Positions 46,093 through 54,962 of a DNA stretch of 64,000 bases are shown piece by piece; the first letter of the stretch is position 1, and each line of letters begins with the position of its first letter. The stretch comes from an uncultured Clostridia bacterium. Lineage in GTDB: Bacteria > Bacillota > Clostridia > Christensenellales > Borkfalkiaceae. Under the pieces are notes generated by a model, which worked only from the letters and a program-made list of their open reading frames with translations, was not told the origin of the DNA and made no database searches. The stretch is from positions 1-64,000 of the forward strand of contig CALVWW010000007.1 of the NCBI GenBank assembly GCA_944368155.1, in the 5' to 3' direction. The translations under genes were made by a program, and so were the position numbers.

Positions 46093-46132
46093 AAACGGCC
46101 GTCTGCGTAAATATTTACGCAGACGGCCGTTT
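46093..46132. terminator. Perfect 40-nt inverted repeat
   Basis: AAACGGCCGTCTGCGTAAAT pairs over its full 20 bp with its complement. It acts as a barrier between the DUF2188 and AraC units. Confidence 0.75.
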
Positions 46133-46150
46133 GCCGTTTATTTAAATGAG

Positions 46151-46179
46151 TTGACAAGTTTTTCAGCAGACTGTATAAT
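46151..46179 (+). promoter_or_regulatory. Consensus promoter TTGACA-N17-TATAAT of the araC-type gene
   Basis: A perfect consensus. The expected start site falls inside the palindrome at 46182-46199, so strong transcription is likely repressed in cis. Confidence 0.8.
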
Positions 46180-46181
46180 AA

Positions 46182-46199
46182 AATAAACCGCGGTTTATT
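46182..46199. promoter_or_regulatory. 18-bp perfect palindrome, operator
   Basis: AATAAACCGCGGTTTATT overlaps the transcription start of the araC-type gene. A 15/18 match lies at the same position in the ABC exporter promoter (54571-54588). Confidence 0.7.
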
Positions 46200-46229
46200 A
46201 ATTATATAAAATCTGAAAGGCGGGCATAT

Positions 46230-47354
46230 ATGGCCGATTTATCGAAAAAAAATGATATAGAATTGCCGTGTAAGGCAGATAAAACCGGGAACAGTGCGGC
46301 AAACAATTCAGCCTGCAGCGTGCGCGAAATGAACCCCGGCAGCGGCTTTATAAGCGAAAGCAGGGATGAACTCGGGCGCATATATGCCCGGCTTTGTCCG
46401 GGCGACAGTGCGGAGGTGGTTTATAAAGAAGATTGTGCCGAATCTCATCTGCACAATGCGGGAGGCGAGGGCAGAATTACTGCATATCCTGCGTTCGACG
46501 GCGTGAGCGTGCTGTACGACGACATGCACCTTGAAACGTTCGGTGAAGGTACGACGGGCAAATACGAGCTCATTATCGAGCATTGCCGCCAGGGCAGATT
46601 CGAAGCGGGCATGCGCGACGGGCGCAGGTTCTACATCGGCGCGGGCGATATTTGCCTGCATAATATGGACTACGGAGATATAAACGTTGCTTCCATGCCG
46701 TACAGACACTATCACGGTTGTACCGTCATGATAAAAGACGCAAGCGACGGGCTTTTTCAGAGTTTCCTTAAAGGCGCGGGCGTAAATTTTGACGGACTTG
46801 TTGCCGCTACACGAAGCTGCCGCGGAGTGCGCCTTGTCGGGCAGAGCGAAAAGACCGCGCGGATATTCGAGGATATCTACCGCGCGGGAGGGGAGGAAAG
46901 GCGGGGAATTCTCAGACTCAGAGTGGTAGAGCTTCTGCTGGTCCTCGGCAGAGAGCTTTCGGAAAAATTTAACCAAACCCGCGCCATTCACCCCGAAGTC
47001 GCGGAACTTATAAAGTCGATAGAGCGCTACATATGGAAGAATCTTGGAGGCGACCTTTCGCTCGCGGAACTGTGTGCCCGGTTCTGCATAAGCGCCACTT
47101 CGCTCAAAACGTACTTCAAAATAATGTACGGTTGCCCGATACATGCTTACATAAGCACCTGCCGTATGCAGGTTGCGGCAAAAATGCTCTCGTGCGGGAC
47201 GGAAAAAGTCAGCGAGGTTGCCCGGGCCGTCGGTTACAGGAACGGCAGCAAGTTTGCACAATCGTTTTTGAAATACAGCGGCTGTACTCCCGTGCGCTGG
47301 CGGGCAGAACGGCGCACCGCAGACTGGGCTTTTTTCTCTCCCGAAAACAATTGA
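46230..47354 (+). CDS. AraC-family transcriptional regulator
   Basis: The 374-residue protein ends in an AraC-type double HTH (about 275-365): DLSLAELCARFCISATSLKTYFK then VSEVARAVGYRNGSKFAQSFLKYSGCTP. The N-terminal 250 residues contain a cupin-like beta segment (YELIIEHCRQGRFE, GRRFYIGAGDICLHNMD). The layout resembles YbtA/PchR-type regulators of metal-uptake or siderophore systems. The promoter is consensus and carries a palindrome also found at the ABC exporter operon. It is the only AraC protein here and the natural candidate for that site, although a dimeric repressor of another family would fit the palindrome too. Confidence 0.9.
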   Translation: MADLSKKNDIELPCKADKTGNSAANNSACSVREMNPGSGFISESRDELGRIYARLCPGDSAEVVYKEDCAESHLHNAGGEGRITAYPAFDGVSVLYDDMHLETFGEGTTGKYELIIEHCRQGRFEAGMRDGRRFYIGAGDICLHNMDYGDINVASMPYRHYHGCTVMIKDASDGLFQSFLKGAGVNFDGLVAATRSCRGVRLVGQSEKTARIFEDIYRAGGEERRGILRLRVVELLLVLGRELSEKFNQTRAIHPEVAELIKSIERYIWKNLGGDLSLAELCARFCISATSLKTYFKIMYGCPIHAYISTCRMQVAAKMLSCGTEKVSEVARAVGYRNGSKFAQSFLKYSGCTPVRWRAERRTADWAFFSPENN

Positions 47355-47383
47355 GGGGCATATATGCCTTAATTATTTGGTGC

Positions 47384-47427
47384 AAAAGCCCTGCGGGGAG
47401 CGCATTCGCGCTCCCCGCAGGGCTTTT
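47384..47427. terminator. Bidirectional terminator between araC-type gene and GTPase
   Basis: A 20-bp perfect stem with loop ATTC, A-tract on one side and T-tract on the other, serves both converging genes. Confidence 0.9.
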
Positions 47428-47457
47428 TAAATGCCGCCGGTGGCGGTAATTTCTCAA

Positions 47458-48408
47458 TTAAAAAAAGGTGGCCACTTCCTGTTCGGGCTTTTCGGCGGGC
47501 TCCAGCTTTTCGGCAATCAGCACGGGCCCTTTGGAACGGTATACCGAGTTGTATTCATACATTATCTTGCCCGTAACATACAGCCAGTCGCGTGTTTTGA
47601 CTTCCGAGGCTTTTTTGCCGCACTTTACGGCAAATCCGTCGTATGCAATATCGGCTTCGCAGCACGTCATAATATATCTGCCGAGCACGATATATCCCGC
47701 GGGTACCTTTTTATTGACCGCCGCCATACCTTTAAAGCGCACGGTTTTGCCTATGTATGTGTCAAGCTTTTCGGCCACGTCGCGGTAAAAGAGCGCAAAA
47801 TCGCCGTCCTCTATCTCAATTACGGGCGCGTTCACGTCGAAGGGGAGGGGGTCCTCGATATCGTCGAATTCCGCTTTGCCTCCGATATATTCATAGACGA
47901 TATCCGGCCTGCGCGAAATAGCGCGCACTACCTTATGATACTCCGTCTTTTCATACTCTCCCTTAAAGCGGTTGAATACTACCATCTGAGTGAGCTGAAT
48001 TTTATCGAATACCAGCTGGCGCATATTGCGGTTATAGTTCAAAAAGGTGGCGGAGTCGAAGAAGGTCATCATCTGGTTTATCACCCAGTCCTCCGGCATG
48101 GCGTCGAAAAAGGACTGTAACAGCCATGTGCCGTTGTATTCCACGAGCACTCTGTCGCATCTGCGCTTCCGGGCGAGGGCGTTGAGTGTCTCCTGCGTCA
48201 GGTCGGCCTCGTTCTCCAGATATTCTATGGCCACGTTCTTCACTTTGAACAGATGAGGGTCGTATTCCTCCTCGCCTTCCTCACACACGAGCAGCAGCGT
48301 TTTTTCGCCGTTCTCCATACGCTCGTCCTCGAGCGTCTCCTGAATGAATTTGGTTTTTCCAGACTCCAGAAAGCCGAGGAACATATAAACAGAAATTTCT
48401 TCCGACAT
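47458..48408 (-). CDS. P-loop GTPase (CobW-like) fused to a DUF1980/YcgQ-type domain
   Basis: This is a 316-residue protein. Residues 5-180 form a G3E-type P-loop NTPase with LGFLESGKTKF (11-21) and VLVEYNGTW; the CxCC metal motif of true CobW proteins is missing. Residues about 220-300 match the C-terminal domain of TIGR03943/DUF1980 (YcgQ) proteins: VRFKGMA, IVLGRYIMTCCEADIAYDGF and DWLYVTGKI. YcgQ-type proteins accompany YcgR permeases in zinc-responsive loci. The neighbouring CobW chaperone and ZIP transporter support a metal role. Its leader shares the greA-type two-hairpin motif. Confidence 0.85.
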   Translation of the reverse strand: MSEEISVYMFLGFLESGKTKFIQETLEDERMENGEKTLLLVCEEGEEEYDPHLFKVKNVAIEYLENEADLTQETLNALARKRRCDRVLVEYNGTWLLQSFFDAMPEDWVINQMMTFFDSATFLNYNRNMRQLVFDKIQLTQMVVFNRFKGEYEKTEYHKVVRAISRRPDIVYEYIGGKAEFDDIEDPLPFDVNAPVIEIEDGDFALFYRDVAEKLDTYIGKTVRFKGMAAVNKKVPAGYIVLGRYIMTCCEADIAYDGFAVKCGKKASEVKTRDWLYVTGKIMYEYNSVYRSKGPVLIAEKLEPAEKPEQEVATFF

Positions 48409-48422
48409 AAAAAACTACCGTT

Positions 48423-48520
48423 TCGCAGCAAATCTTTTGCATGCAAAATCTTTGCTGCGATTTTTTTAATATTGTCGTGAAAAAGAGGTATCGGCGAACT
48501 AAATTCGCCTGCTCTTTTTC
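48423..48520 (-). promoter_or_regulatory. Two-hairpin leader motif of the GTPase gene
   Basis: Read on the minus strand: an outer helix (48512-48520/48479-48487) encloses GGCGAATTTAGTTCGCC (48493-48509). Next comes the single-stranded ACGACAATAT (48469-48478), then hairpin CGCAGCAAA/TTTGCTGCG (48423-48460), 14 nt before the ATG. The order and loops are the same as in the greA leader, with different base pairs. Confidence 0.65.
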
Positions 48521-48592
48521 CGCCTTAATTATTTTTGAATTTTCGCCTTATTGCCCGTAATTAATAAAGGATAAACTAAGAAATGAACGGAG

Positions 48593-49738
48593 TTAGTCAC
48601 CCACTCCGAATAAGGTGGCCAGCTCTTCCTTCTCCAGCTTGCTGCCGATAACGCAAAGCCTGCCGGTATAAGCTGCGGCGCCTTCATGAACATCGGGTTC
48701 GCCGGGGTTGTAGTCAAAATGCAGCCACTTGCCGTCTTTGCCGCATACTATGCCCTTTGCGCGCAGTACCACGCCGTACTCCACGGCGTTTGTCAGCTGT
48801 GAGAGAATGGACCTGAGCTCGTCTGCCGAGTATGTCTTTGCCGTCTCAACGCCCCAGCTGTCGAACACCTCGTCGGCATGATGGTGGTGATGATGTCCGC
48901 ATCCGCACCCCTCGCCGTGTTCATGTTCGTGCTCATGTTCATGTTCGTGTTCGTGGTCATGGTGGCAGCAGTGACCGTGCTCGTGTTCGTGCTCGTCGTC
49001 ATCGTCGTGCTCATGTTCGTGCTCATGCTCATGTTCGTGGTCGTGGTGGCAGCAGTGACCGTGCTCGTGTTCGTGCTCATCGTCATCGTGCTCACTGCGG
49101 GCAAGCGCGTCGGCCTTAAGTTTTTCCATCTGGTCGGCGAGCGTATCGCTGTGCTCCATTGCGGCGAGCAGTTCGGCACCCGTAAGCTGTTGCCAGGGGG
49201 TTGTTACGAGCGTGGCTTTTGAATTGTGTTCGCGCACGAGTCCGACAGCCCTCTTAAGTTTTTCTTCACCCGCAATATCGGCATGGGTGAATATGATGCA
49301 GTTGGCCGTTTCAATCTGGTCGTTGAAGAATTCTCCGAAATTCTTCATGTACATTTTGCACTTGGCCGCGTCGACAATGGCAGTGTAGGTGTTTATTTCG
49401 CAGTTCTCAAGGTTTGCGCTGTAAACGGCGCGTATAACGTCAGAAAGCTTGCCCACGCCCGATGGTTCTATCAATATCCTGTCGGGGGCGTACTCTTCGC
49501 AGACCTTTTTCAGCGCCTTGGCAAAGTCGCCCACGAGCGAGCAGCATATGCAGCCCGAGTTCAACTCGTTTATTTTAATTCCGGCATCGGCAAGGAAGCC
49601 TCCGTCTATGCCTATGTCGCCGAACTCATTTTCAATCAGAACGAGCTTTTCGCCTGCGTAGGCCTCCTTTATCAGCTTCTTTATCAGCGTGGTTTTGCCT
49701 GCGCCGAGGAAGCCCGAAAATATATCGATTTTTGTCAT
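48593..49738 (-). CDS. CobW/G3E-family GTP-dependent metallochaperone with His-rich segment
   Basis: This 381-residue protein of the COG0523 group uses GTP to hand metal to client proteins. SGFLGAGKTT (8-17), the metal motif GCICC (C63, C65, C66), ILIEPSGVG, and the CobW C-terminal domain (VVLRAKGIVCGKDGKWLHFDY) are present. Residues about 215-292 are almost entirely His, Glu and Asp with CC and CGCG; the unit EHEHEHGHCCHHDHEHEHEH occurs twice. Such stretches bind zinc, nickel or cobalt. The repetitive DNA suggests slippage variation. A promoter TTGCTT-N17-TATAAT lies at 49781-49809 on the complement. Confidence 0.93.
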   Translation of the reverse strand: MTKIDIFSGFLGAGKTTLIKKLIKEAYAGEKLVLIENEFGDIGIDGGFLADAGIKINELNSGCICCSLVGDFAKALKKVCEEYAPDRILIEPSGVGKLSDVIRAVYSANLENCEINTYTAIVDAAKCKMYMKNFGEFFNDQIETANCIIFTHADIAGEEKLKRAVGLVREHNSKATLVTTPWQQLTGAELLAAMEHSDTLADQMEKLKADALARSEHDDDEHEHEHGHCCHHDHEHEHEHEHEHDDDDEHEHEHGHCCHHDHEHEHEHEHEHEHGEGCGCGHHHHHHADEVFDSWGVETAKTYSADELRSILSQLTNAVEYGVVLRAKGIVCGKDGKWLHFDYNPGEPDVHEGAAAYTGRLCVIGSKLEKEELATLFGVGD

Positions 49739-49780
49739 GAAAAAGTCACTTCCTTAAAAAATTATTTTTCTTTATACACT

Positions 49781-49809
49781 ATTATATAACCCCTATTTGC
49801 AAAAAGCAA
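49781..49809 (-). promoter_or_regulatory. Promoter of the metallochaperone gene
   Basis: On the minus strand TTGCTT (49804-49809) is spaced 17 bases from TATAAT (49781-49786). I see no clear Zur-like palindrome. Confidence 0.5.
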
Positions 49810-49848
49810 ACCTTGTGAATGATTTTTATTTCAATAAAAGGATGTGCA

Positions 49849-49888
49849 ATACGCCGTACGCGCAAAATTATTTGCACGTACGGCGTAT
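49849..49888 (-). terminator. Hairpin after the ZIP transporter gene
   Basis: ATACGCCGTACG and its complement, with inner GCAAA/TTTGC, lie downstream of the ZIP stop on the minus strand. Confidence 0.6.
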
Positions 49889-49945
49889 CCGGAAAAAATA
49901 CAATAAATTACTGCCCGGCGGCAAACTTCTGTATTATCAGGTTCG

Positions 49946-50737
49946 TCAGGCGAGAGCGACGTCGAGAATCATCATAATCACAAACCCGGCCATGGCGCCC
50001 CACGCCCCGAGGTGAGGGTGTTCCGCAAGCTTGCTGTCGGGAATGAGGTCTTCCGCCACGACAAATATCATGGCGCCTGCCGCGAAAGATAAAAAATACG
50101 GCTGCGCCGCCGTAAGGTATGCGGCGAGAAAGTATCCTGCTGTCGCAAACAGCGGTTCAACTGCTCCGCTTGCCGCTCCGTAGCCGAAAGCTTTGAGCCG
50201 GCTGCCCGTCTCCCTTCTCATCGGCAATGCCACAGCGGCGCCCTCAGGCAGATTCTGTATTCCCATGCCGGCCGCAAGCGCAAGCGCGGAAATATATGCC
50301 GCATGTTCTCCGAGCGCGGCCGCCGCGCCGAATGCGAATCCCACGGCAAGCCCCTCGGGGATATTGTGTATCGTAACGGCGAGAAAAAGTTTTACAGAGC
50401 GTTTCAACCGTACATGCGGCCCCTCCTCTTCGGAAGTTCCCTTGTGTATATGCGGCACAATTTTATCGAGAAGCACCAAAAAGAGCCCGCCCAGAATAAA
50501 ACCTGTCGCCGCGGGAATAAAGCTTAAACTGCCGTATTCGGCCCCGGCCTCTTCTATTGCCGGAATGAGCAGCGACCACACCGAAGCGGCTATCATTACG
50601 CCTGAGGCAAAGCCTAAAATGAGTGTGTTTGCCTTCGGTGAAATTTCTTTCCTGAAGAAAAAAACCGTCGAAGAGCCGAGCACCGTCATGGCGAAAATAA
50701 TTATAAAGCCTGTAACCGTTATTGCAGTATTGCTCAT
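49946..50737 (-). CDS. ZIP-family divalent metal transporter
   Basis: This 263-residue integral membrane protein of the GufA/ZupT-like ZIP group has eight predicted helices. The metal-site helix IV motif HNIPEG is at 124-129, and helix V has NLPEGAAVA at 162-170. A short His-containing loop lies before helix IV (VPHIHKG, 94-100). It imports zinc or another divalent metal. The adjacent metallochaperone gene on the same strand, separated by a hairpin, supports a metal-homeostasis locus. Confidence 0.93.
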   Translation of the reverse strand: MSNTAITVTGFIIIFAMTVLGSSTVFFFRKEISPKANTLILGFASGVMIAASVWSLLIPAIEEAGAEYGSLSFIPAATGFILGGLFLVLLDKIVPHIHKGTSEEEGPHVRLKRSVKLFLAVTIHNIPEGLAVGFAFGAAAALGEHAAYISALALAAGMGIQNLPEGAAVALPMRRETGSRLKAFGYGAASGAVEPLFATAGYFLAAYLTAAQPYFLSFAAGAMIFVVAEDLIPDSKLAEHPHLGAWGAMAGFVIMMILDVALA

Positions 50738-50832
50738 TGATTTTCCTTTAAAAATAAATTTTAATTTAATTTTAATTTATTTATCTGTATTTATTTTTTG
50801 CAATTTAAATTAAATAATTTTGATTTTTTATT

Positions 50833-50866
50833 TATGCGCCCTGCGCGGATGAAACCGCGCAGGGCG
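50833..50866 (-). terminator. Terminator after the ABC exporter operon
   Basis: TGCGCCCTGCGCGG and its complement with loop ATGAAA lie about 130 bp after the stop of the second ABC gene, in the ZIP upstream region. Confidence 0.55.
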
Positions 50867-50998
50867 CAAGTCGGGCCTTATGCCGGGCATTATGCATTTT
50901 ATCATATATATTTTATTTTATGAAATTCAAACTGCCGAACCGAAAGGTAATTTTTTATTGAAATATCGGATATTTTTTTGTATTTGCCTGCGGGTTTC

Positions 50999-52723
50999 TC
51001 ATGCTCCGTTCTGCAGGCGGCGCATACGGGCGTATTCTCCGCCGCTCGCTTCAAGCTCCCCGGGCGTGCCCTGTTCTGCAACTGCGCCGTCTTTGAGCAA
51101 TACAAGTTTATCCGCGCCTGCAACGGTCCGCATTCTGTGCGCTATCACAAGCACGGTCTTATCCCGCACGAGGCGGGATATTGCCGTCTGCACCTGTGTT
51201 TCGTTTTCCACGTCAAGGCTTGCAGTCGCTTCATCCAGCAGTATTACGGGTGCGTCTTTCAGCAGTGCGCGGGCTATGGATATGCGTTGCCGCTCCCCTC
51301 CTGAGAGCATGCTTCCGTTCTCTCCTATAACGGTGTCATAGCCCTGAGGCAGTTTTTCAACAAACTCGTCGCACTGCGCTGCCTTTGCGGCAGCCAGCAC
51401 CTCGTCGTCTGTGGCGTCTTTTTTGCCTATGCGTATGTTTTCTTTAACGGTATTGTTGAAGAGCGTTACGTCCTGGAATACTATCGAATATTTTGCAAGC
51501 AGCGTTTCGGGGTCGATTTCTGATATATTTTCTCCGCCGAGAGTAATTTGGCCGCTGTCCGCGTCCCAGAATCTTGCCGCAAGTTTTGCAACCGTAGATT
51601 TGCCCCCGCCCGAAGGCCCTATAAGCGCGGTCACTTCGCCCTGCTTTGCGGTGAATGATACTCCGTCGAGCACCTGTTCGCCCTCGTTGTATGAAAATTT
51701 CACGTTTTTGAAGGCGACGTCGTACCCCTTCGGTTCAAAAGCTGTTTCCCCCGTCTGCAGGGGAGTATGGTATATTTCGTTCATGCGGCCGATATTCACG
51801 CGGCAGGAGATAATCGCGGCAAGATTCTGCAGCGCCGTGCTCATAGGGTCGTAGAGTCTGGATACGACGAGCAGATATGCGAAGAAAGTCATGACGGACA
51901 GCTCGTTGCGCCCGAGCAGAATTGCACCGGCGAGCGCAGTCGTGGCTATTCCGAATTTGAGTAAAAGTTGTGCGCTCACTACAAATGCCGCCGTAGCAAA
52001 TTCGCTTATTATATTTCTCTTTTCCACGAGGTCAATCTTGCGTTTGAGGCCGTCGAGATACCGCTTCTCGGCGTTGCATGCCTTTAAATCGCGCAGCGTC
52101 TCCAAACACTCCTGAATGCCGTCCTCGCACGCGGTTGCTGCGGCAACCTTTTTAACGGTAAACCGCTGTTGCACCCTGCCCGAAAAGGCGACGATAAGTA
52201 TGGCGGCCGGCAGCACCCACAGGCTGGCAAGCGCCATGCGCCAGTCAAATATGAACAGTCCCGCGGCGTAGATGCATGTGCTGGCTATAGCGCCCGAAAG
52301 TTCGGGGAAGTAGTGCGAAAAAGACTGCTCAATCGTCGTGCAGTCGCTCATTATAGTATGTGTAAGGTCGGCAAGGTCCTTTTTCCCGAAGTAGGAGAGG
52401 GGGAGCTTGCGCATGCGCTCGGCCAGCGTTATGCGGCGGGATGCGCTCTCTTTATATGTATTGAAGTAATTGCAGTTATACTGTATGTAGTTGGAGATAT
52501 ACATAACAACAAGTATGCCCGCTATGCCGAAGCCGTATAAGTAATAGTTGAACTGCCGCTCATAGCCGAGTACGGGCGCGAGCATGTCGCAAACGAGCAG
52601 ATAGAGCAGTCCCACCGGCACCATTTTGACGAGGTCGACGACTGTGCATGCAACGCATGCCTTTATATAGTCCTTTGCTCCCCGGCGCGAGAGGGCGTAT
52701 TTTTTCATCAGGCGCTCAACCAT
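50999..52723 (-). CDS. ABC exporter half-transporter 2 (permease-ATPase fusion)
   Basis: The 574-residue type IV ABC protein has six N-terminal membrane helices (about 20-300) and a C-terminal ATPase. Walker A is GPSGGGKST, the signature is LSGGERQRISIARAL, and Walker B is VILLDEATASLD. ATG 52723 follows AAAGGAGG and overlaps the end of the preceding ABC gene by 8 nt, so the two are coupled and probably form a heterodimer. Together with an AraC-type regulator this resembles YbtPQ/IrtAB pairs that handle metal chelates, but multidrug or peptide export is equally possible from sequence alone. Confidence 0.93.
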   Translation of the reverse strand: MVERLMKKYALSRRGAKDYIKACVACTVVDLVKMVPVGLLYLLVCDMLAPVLGYERQFNYYLYGFGIAGILVVMYISNYIQYNCNYFNTYKESASRRITLAERMRKLPLSYFGKKDLADLTHTIMSDCTTIEQSFSHYFPELSGAIASTCIYAAGLFIFDWRMALASLWVLPAAILIVAFSGRVQQRFTVKKVAAATACEDGIQECLETLRDLKACNAEKRYLDGLKRKIDLVEKRNIISEFATAAFVVSAQLLLKFGIATTALAGAILLGRNELSVMTFFAYLLVVSRLYDPMSTALQNLAAIISCRVNIGRMNEIYHTPLQTGETAFEPKGYDVAFKNVKFSYNEGEQVLDGVSFTAKQGEVTALIGPSGGGKSTVAKLAARFWDADSGQITLGGENISEIDPETLLAKYSIVFQDVTLFNNTVKENIRIGKKDATDDEVLAAAKAAQCDEFVEKLPQGYDTVIGENGSMLSGGERQRISIARALLKDAPVILLDEATASLDVENETQVQTAISRLVRDKTVLVIAHRMRTVAGADKLVLLKDGAVAEQGTPGELEASGGEYARMRRLQNGA

Positions 52724-54500
52724 TTGACGCCTCCTTTGAGCCTACGCTCCACGTAACAGATTTTTTATATTCTCTCCACATGGCGGCATATTTGCCGCCG
52801 GCCGCCGCAAGTTCGGCGTGCGTGCCGTTCTCTTTCAGCTCTCCTCCGTCAAGCACGCATATGCGCTGCGCTCCCGCCACGGTGGAAAGCCTGTGCGCTA
52901 TCATTATCACCGTCTTTCCGCGGGTAAGCTCTGCAAAAGCTCGCTGAACGAGGTATTCGTTCTCCGGGTCGGCGAATGCAGTCGCCTCGTCAAGAACGAC
53001 AACGGGCGCGTCCTTTAAAATTGCGCGCGCTATGGCTATGCGCTGTTGTTCTCCGCCGGAGAGGTACTGGCCGTTCCTGCCTATAACGGTGTTTATTCCC
53101 TGCGGAAGTTTGGCTATGATATCCGAGCATTGCGCAAGTTCAAGCGCCCTCATTACCTCCTCGTCGGTCGCGCGCGGCCGCGCAAGGCGTACGTTTTCGG
53201 CTATCGTCGTCTTTAAGAGGCGGCTTTCCTGAAAAACGTACGACACCGTGTCGCAAAGCTTTTCTTTGGGGATATCTTTAGCGTTGACGCCTCCAATCTC
53301 CACGGCTCCCGCGCTCACATCCCAAAAGCGGGAAATAAGCCCGGCAACGGTCGTTTTGCCTCCGCCTGAGGGCCCTACAAGTGCTACTGTCCCGCCCGCG
53401 GGGATATCTATGCTCAGATTTTTGACGGCGAAATTTTCGCTGTCGGCGTATTTAAAGCTCACGTTTTTAAGGCTCACAGAGTTGTCTTTAGGAGTAAGTA
53501 TGCCTCCTTCTTCCAGAGGCTTCATGTCGAGTATTTCATTTATCCGCGCCGTCGCGTCGCGCGCTATCATGCCGTTTTCGCTCATAAACATTATTTTATT
53601 CAGAGTTACCGCGATAACGGGGGTAAAAATCACATAAAATATCAAATCTGTCGTAAACGACGCGCTCCCGCCCCCTGTATTTACAATTATAAGAGTCAAC
53701 ACTATTATGAATGCAAACACGCTGTCAATCAGCAGCGTAAAAAACATCATCGGCTGGCGCAGCTGCTTCGTGTAAGCCACTACCCACGTGTGATAGCGGT
53801 CGATGCTGTCTTTAAAGCGCTCGAATGAAAATACTGTCTGGCCGAAGGTTTTAACGACCGGTATGCCGCGCACATATTCTACGGCCTCGTTGTTCATGTC
53901 CATGAGCGCGTCGTTGTACTGCTTCATTTTTTCGGCCATTCTCCTGCCCGTCATGGCCGACATAACGGCAAAGGCGCACGCGACCGGGAAGAGAGATACC
54001 AGCCCAAGACGCCAGTCGAACAAGAACATTAAAACTATCATGGCGAGCGGAGTAACAACGGCGCCGGCAAAGTCGGGCAGGTTGTGCGCAAGATAGGTTT
54101 CGGCCGCTGCGCTCGACTCGTTTATAACTTTGCGCGCCCGGCCGCTGCCGAATGTGTCGAACGCGCCCGCGGGCAGGGTGACAACGTGGTCTAACAGCTT
54201 CTTTTTAATATTTGCTGCTACGCGGAACGCGGCTATATGCGAACACATCAGTCCCGCTACGTATACCAGCACGGAGAGCACGGCAAAAAGCACGGCCATC
54301 CAACCGTAAAACGAAATATTGGCCGCCTCGGAGAAATCCGGCGCCGCCGCTATTACGTCGCGGATTATAAACCATATCCATATAAAAGGACCGAGTGCCA
54401 GCACGGCGCTCACGCCTGAAAGTATGAGCGACAGATATGTCAGTATTCTGCGACTGCCAGCATATGCAAGCAGCGGCTTTAATGTGTGTTGTCTTTTCAT
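52716..54500 (-). CDS. ABC exporter half-transporter 1 (permease-ATPase fusion)
   Basis: This 594-residue partner of the next gene has six membrane helices. The coupling region FDTFGSGRARKVINES matches YbtPQ-like proteins. The ATPase has Walker A GPSGGGKTT, signature LSGGEQQRIAIARAI and Walker B VVVLDEATAFAD. The second residue after the signature Walker B is unusual (AFADPEN instead of ASLDxxN), as in many heterodimeric exporters. I chose ATG 54500 (MKRQHTLK); AAGGAGG lies 14 bases upstream, a long spacing, and a TTG at 54533 is in frame. It is the first gene of the operon, with a palindrome at its transcription start. Confidence 0.92.
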   Translation of the reverse strand: MKRQHTLKPLLAYAGSRRILTYLSLILSGVSAVLALGPFIWIWFIIRDVIAAAPDFSEAANISFYGWMAVLFAVLSVLVYVAGLMCSHIAAFRVAANIKKKLLDHVVTLPAGAFDTFGSGRARKVINESSAAAETYLAHNLPDFAGAVVTPLAMIVLMFLFDWRLGLVSLFPVACAFAVMSAMTGRRMAEKMKQYNDALMDMNNEAVEYVRGIPVVKTFGQTVFSFERFKDSIDRYHTWVVAYTKQLRQPMMFFTLLIDSVFAFIIVLTLIIVNTGGGSASFTTDLIFYVIFTPVIAVTLNKIMFMSENGMIARDATARINEILDMKPLEEGGILTPKDNSVSLKNVSFKYADSENFAVKNLSIDIPAGGTVALVGPSGGGKTTVAGLISRFWDVSAGAVEIGGVNAKDIPKEKLCDTVSYVFQESRLLKTTIAENVRLARPRATDEEVMRALELAQCSDIIAKLPQGINTVIGRNGQYLSGGEQQRIAIARAILKDAPVVVLDEATAFADPENEYLVQRAFAELTRGKTVIMIAHRLSTVAGAQRICVLDGGELKENGTHAELAAAGGKYAAMWREYKKSVTWSVGSKEASNG

Positions 54501-54570
54501 TTGAGATATAATCGCCTCCTTGTTCCGGGTCAATCATTCCTGCACGGCGCGCGCGTCTTTGCGGATAAAT

Positions 54571-54603
54571 AATTAACCTCGGTTTATCTACAGCTAAATT
54601 ATA
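54571..54603 (-). promoter_or_regulatory. ABC operon -10 box and operator
   Basis: On the minus strand TATAAT (54598-54603) is followed, at the expected start site, by GATAAACCGAGGTTAATT (54571-54588). This matches the araC promoter palindrome at 15 of 18 positions. Confidence 0.6.
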
Positions 54604-54927
54604 TTAAAAGGGAAAGAGATTTAAAAATATTTGCGCCGCCCGAACGGGCGCGGTTCAAGCCCGAACAGACAAAATATTTTTTTAGCAGAGCAGAATGCTG
54701 TTTTTCTTTCGGAAACCGTTGCCTTTTAAAAAAAATTTGCCGCGTGGCTAAAGGGTTTGCCGGCTGATTGAGACGGGTAATATTGGCTTGTTAATAATTC
54801 ACAAATATATTGTAAATATATATTGTCAATACGCAAATATAGACATAAAAATAGTTATAAAGAATCAAAATACTAATATAAAAATGATAACAAGTGCCAA
54901 AAATTGAAATTAATTTGCAATTTGTTA
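54604..54927. other. AT-rich divergent intergenic region
   Basis: Very AT-rich sequence lies between the ABC operon and the lipoprotein locus, with several short inverted A/T repeats. I see no gene. Confidence 0.5.
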
Positions 54928-54956
54928 TTGACACTGCCGAATGTTTGTGCTATATT
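54928..54956 (+). promoter_or_regulatory. Promoter TTGACA-N17-TATATT of lipoprotein gene 1
   Basis: TTGACA 54928-54933 and TATATT 54951-54956, giving a leader of about 170 nt before the start at 55134. Confidence 0.75.
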
Positions 54957-54962
54957 GTACGT

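Noticed and set aside
48870-49110. Short tandem repeats taken as a possible CRISPR-like array
   Set aside because: They are in-frame codons for the His/Glu-rich segment of the metallochaperone; there are no spacers.
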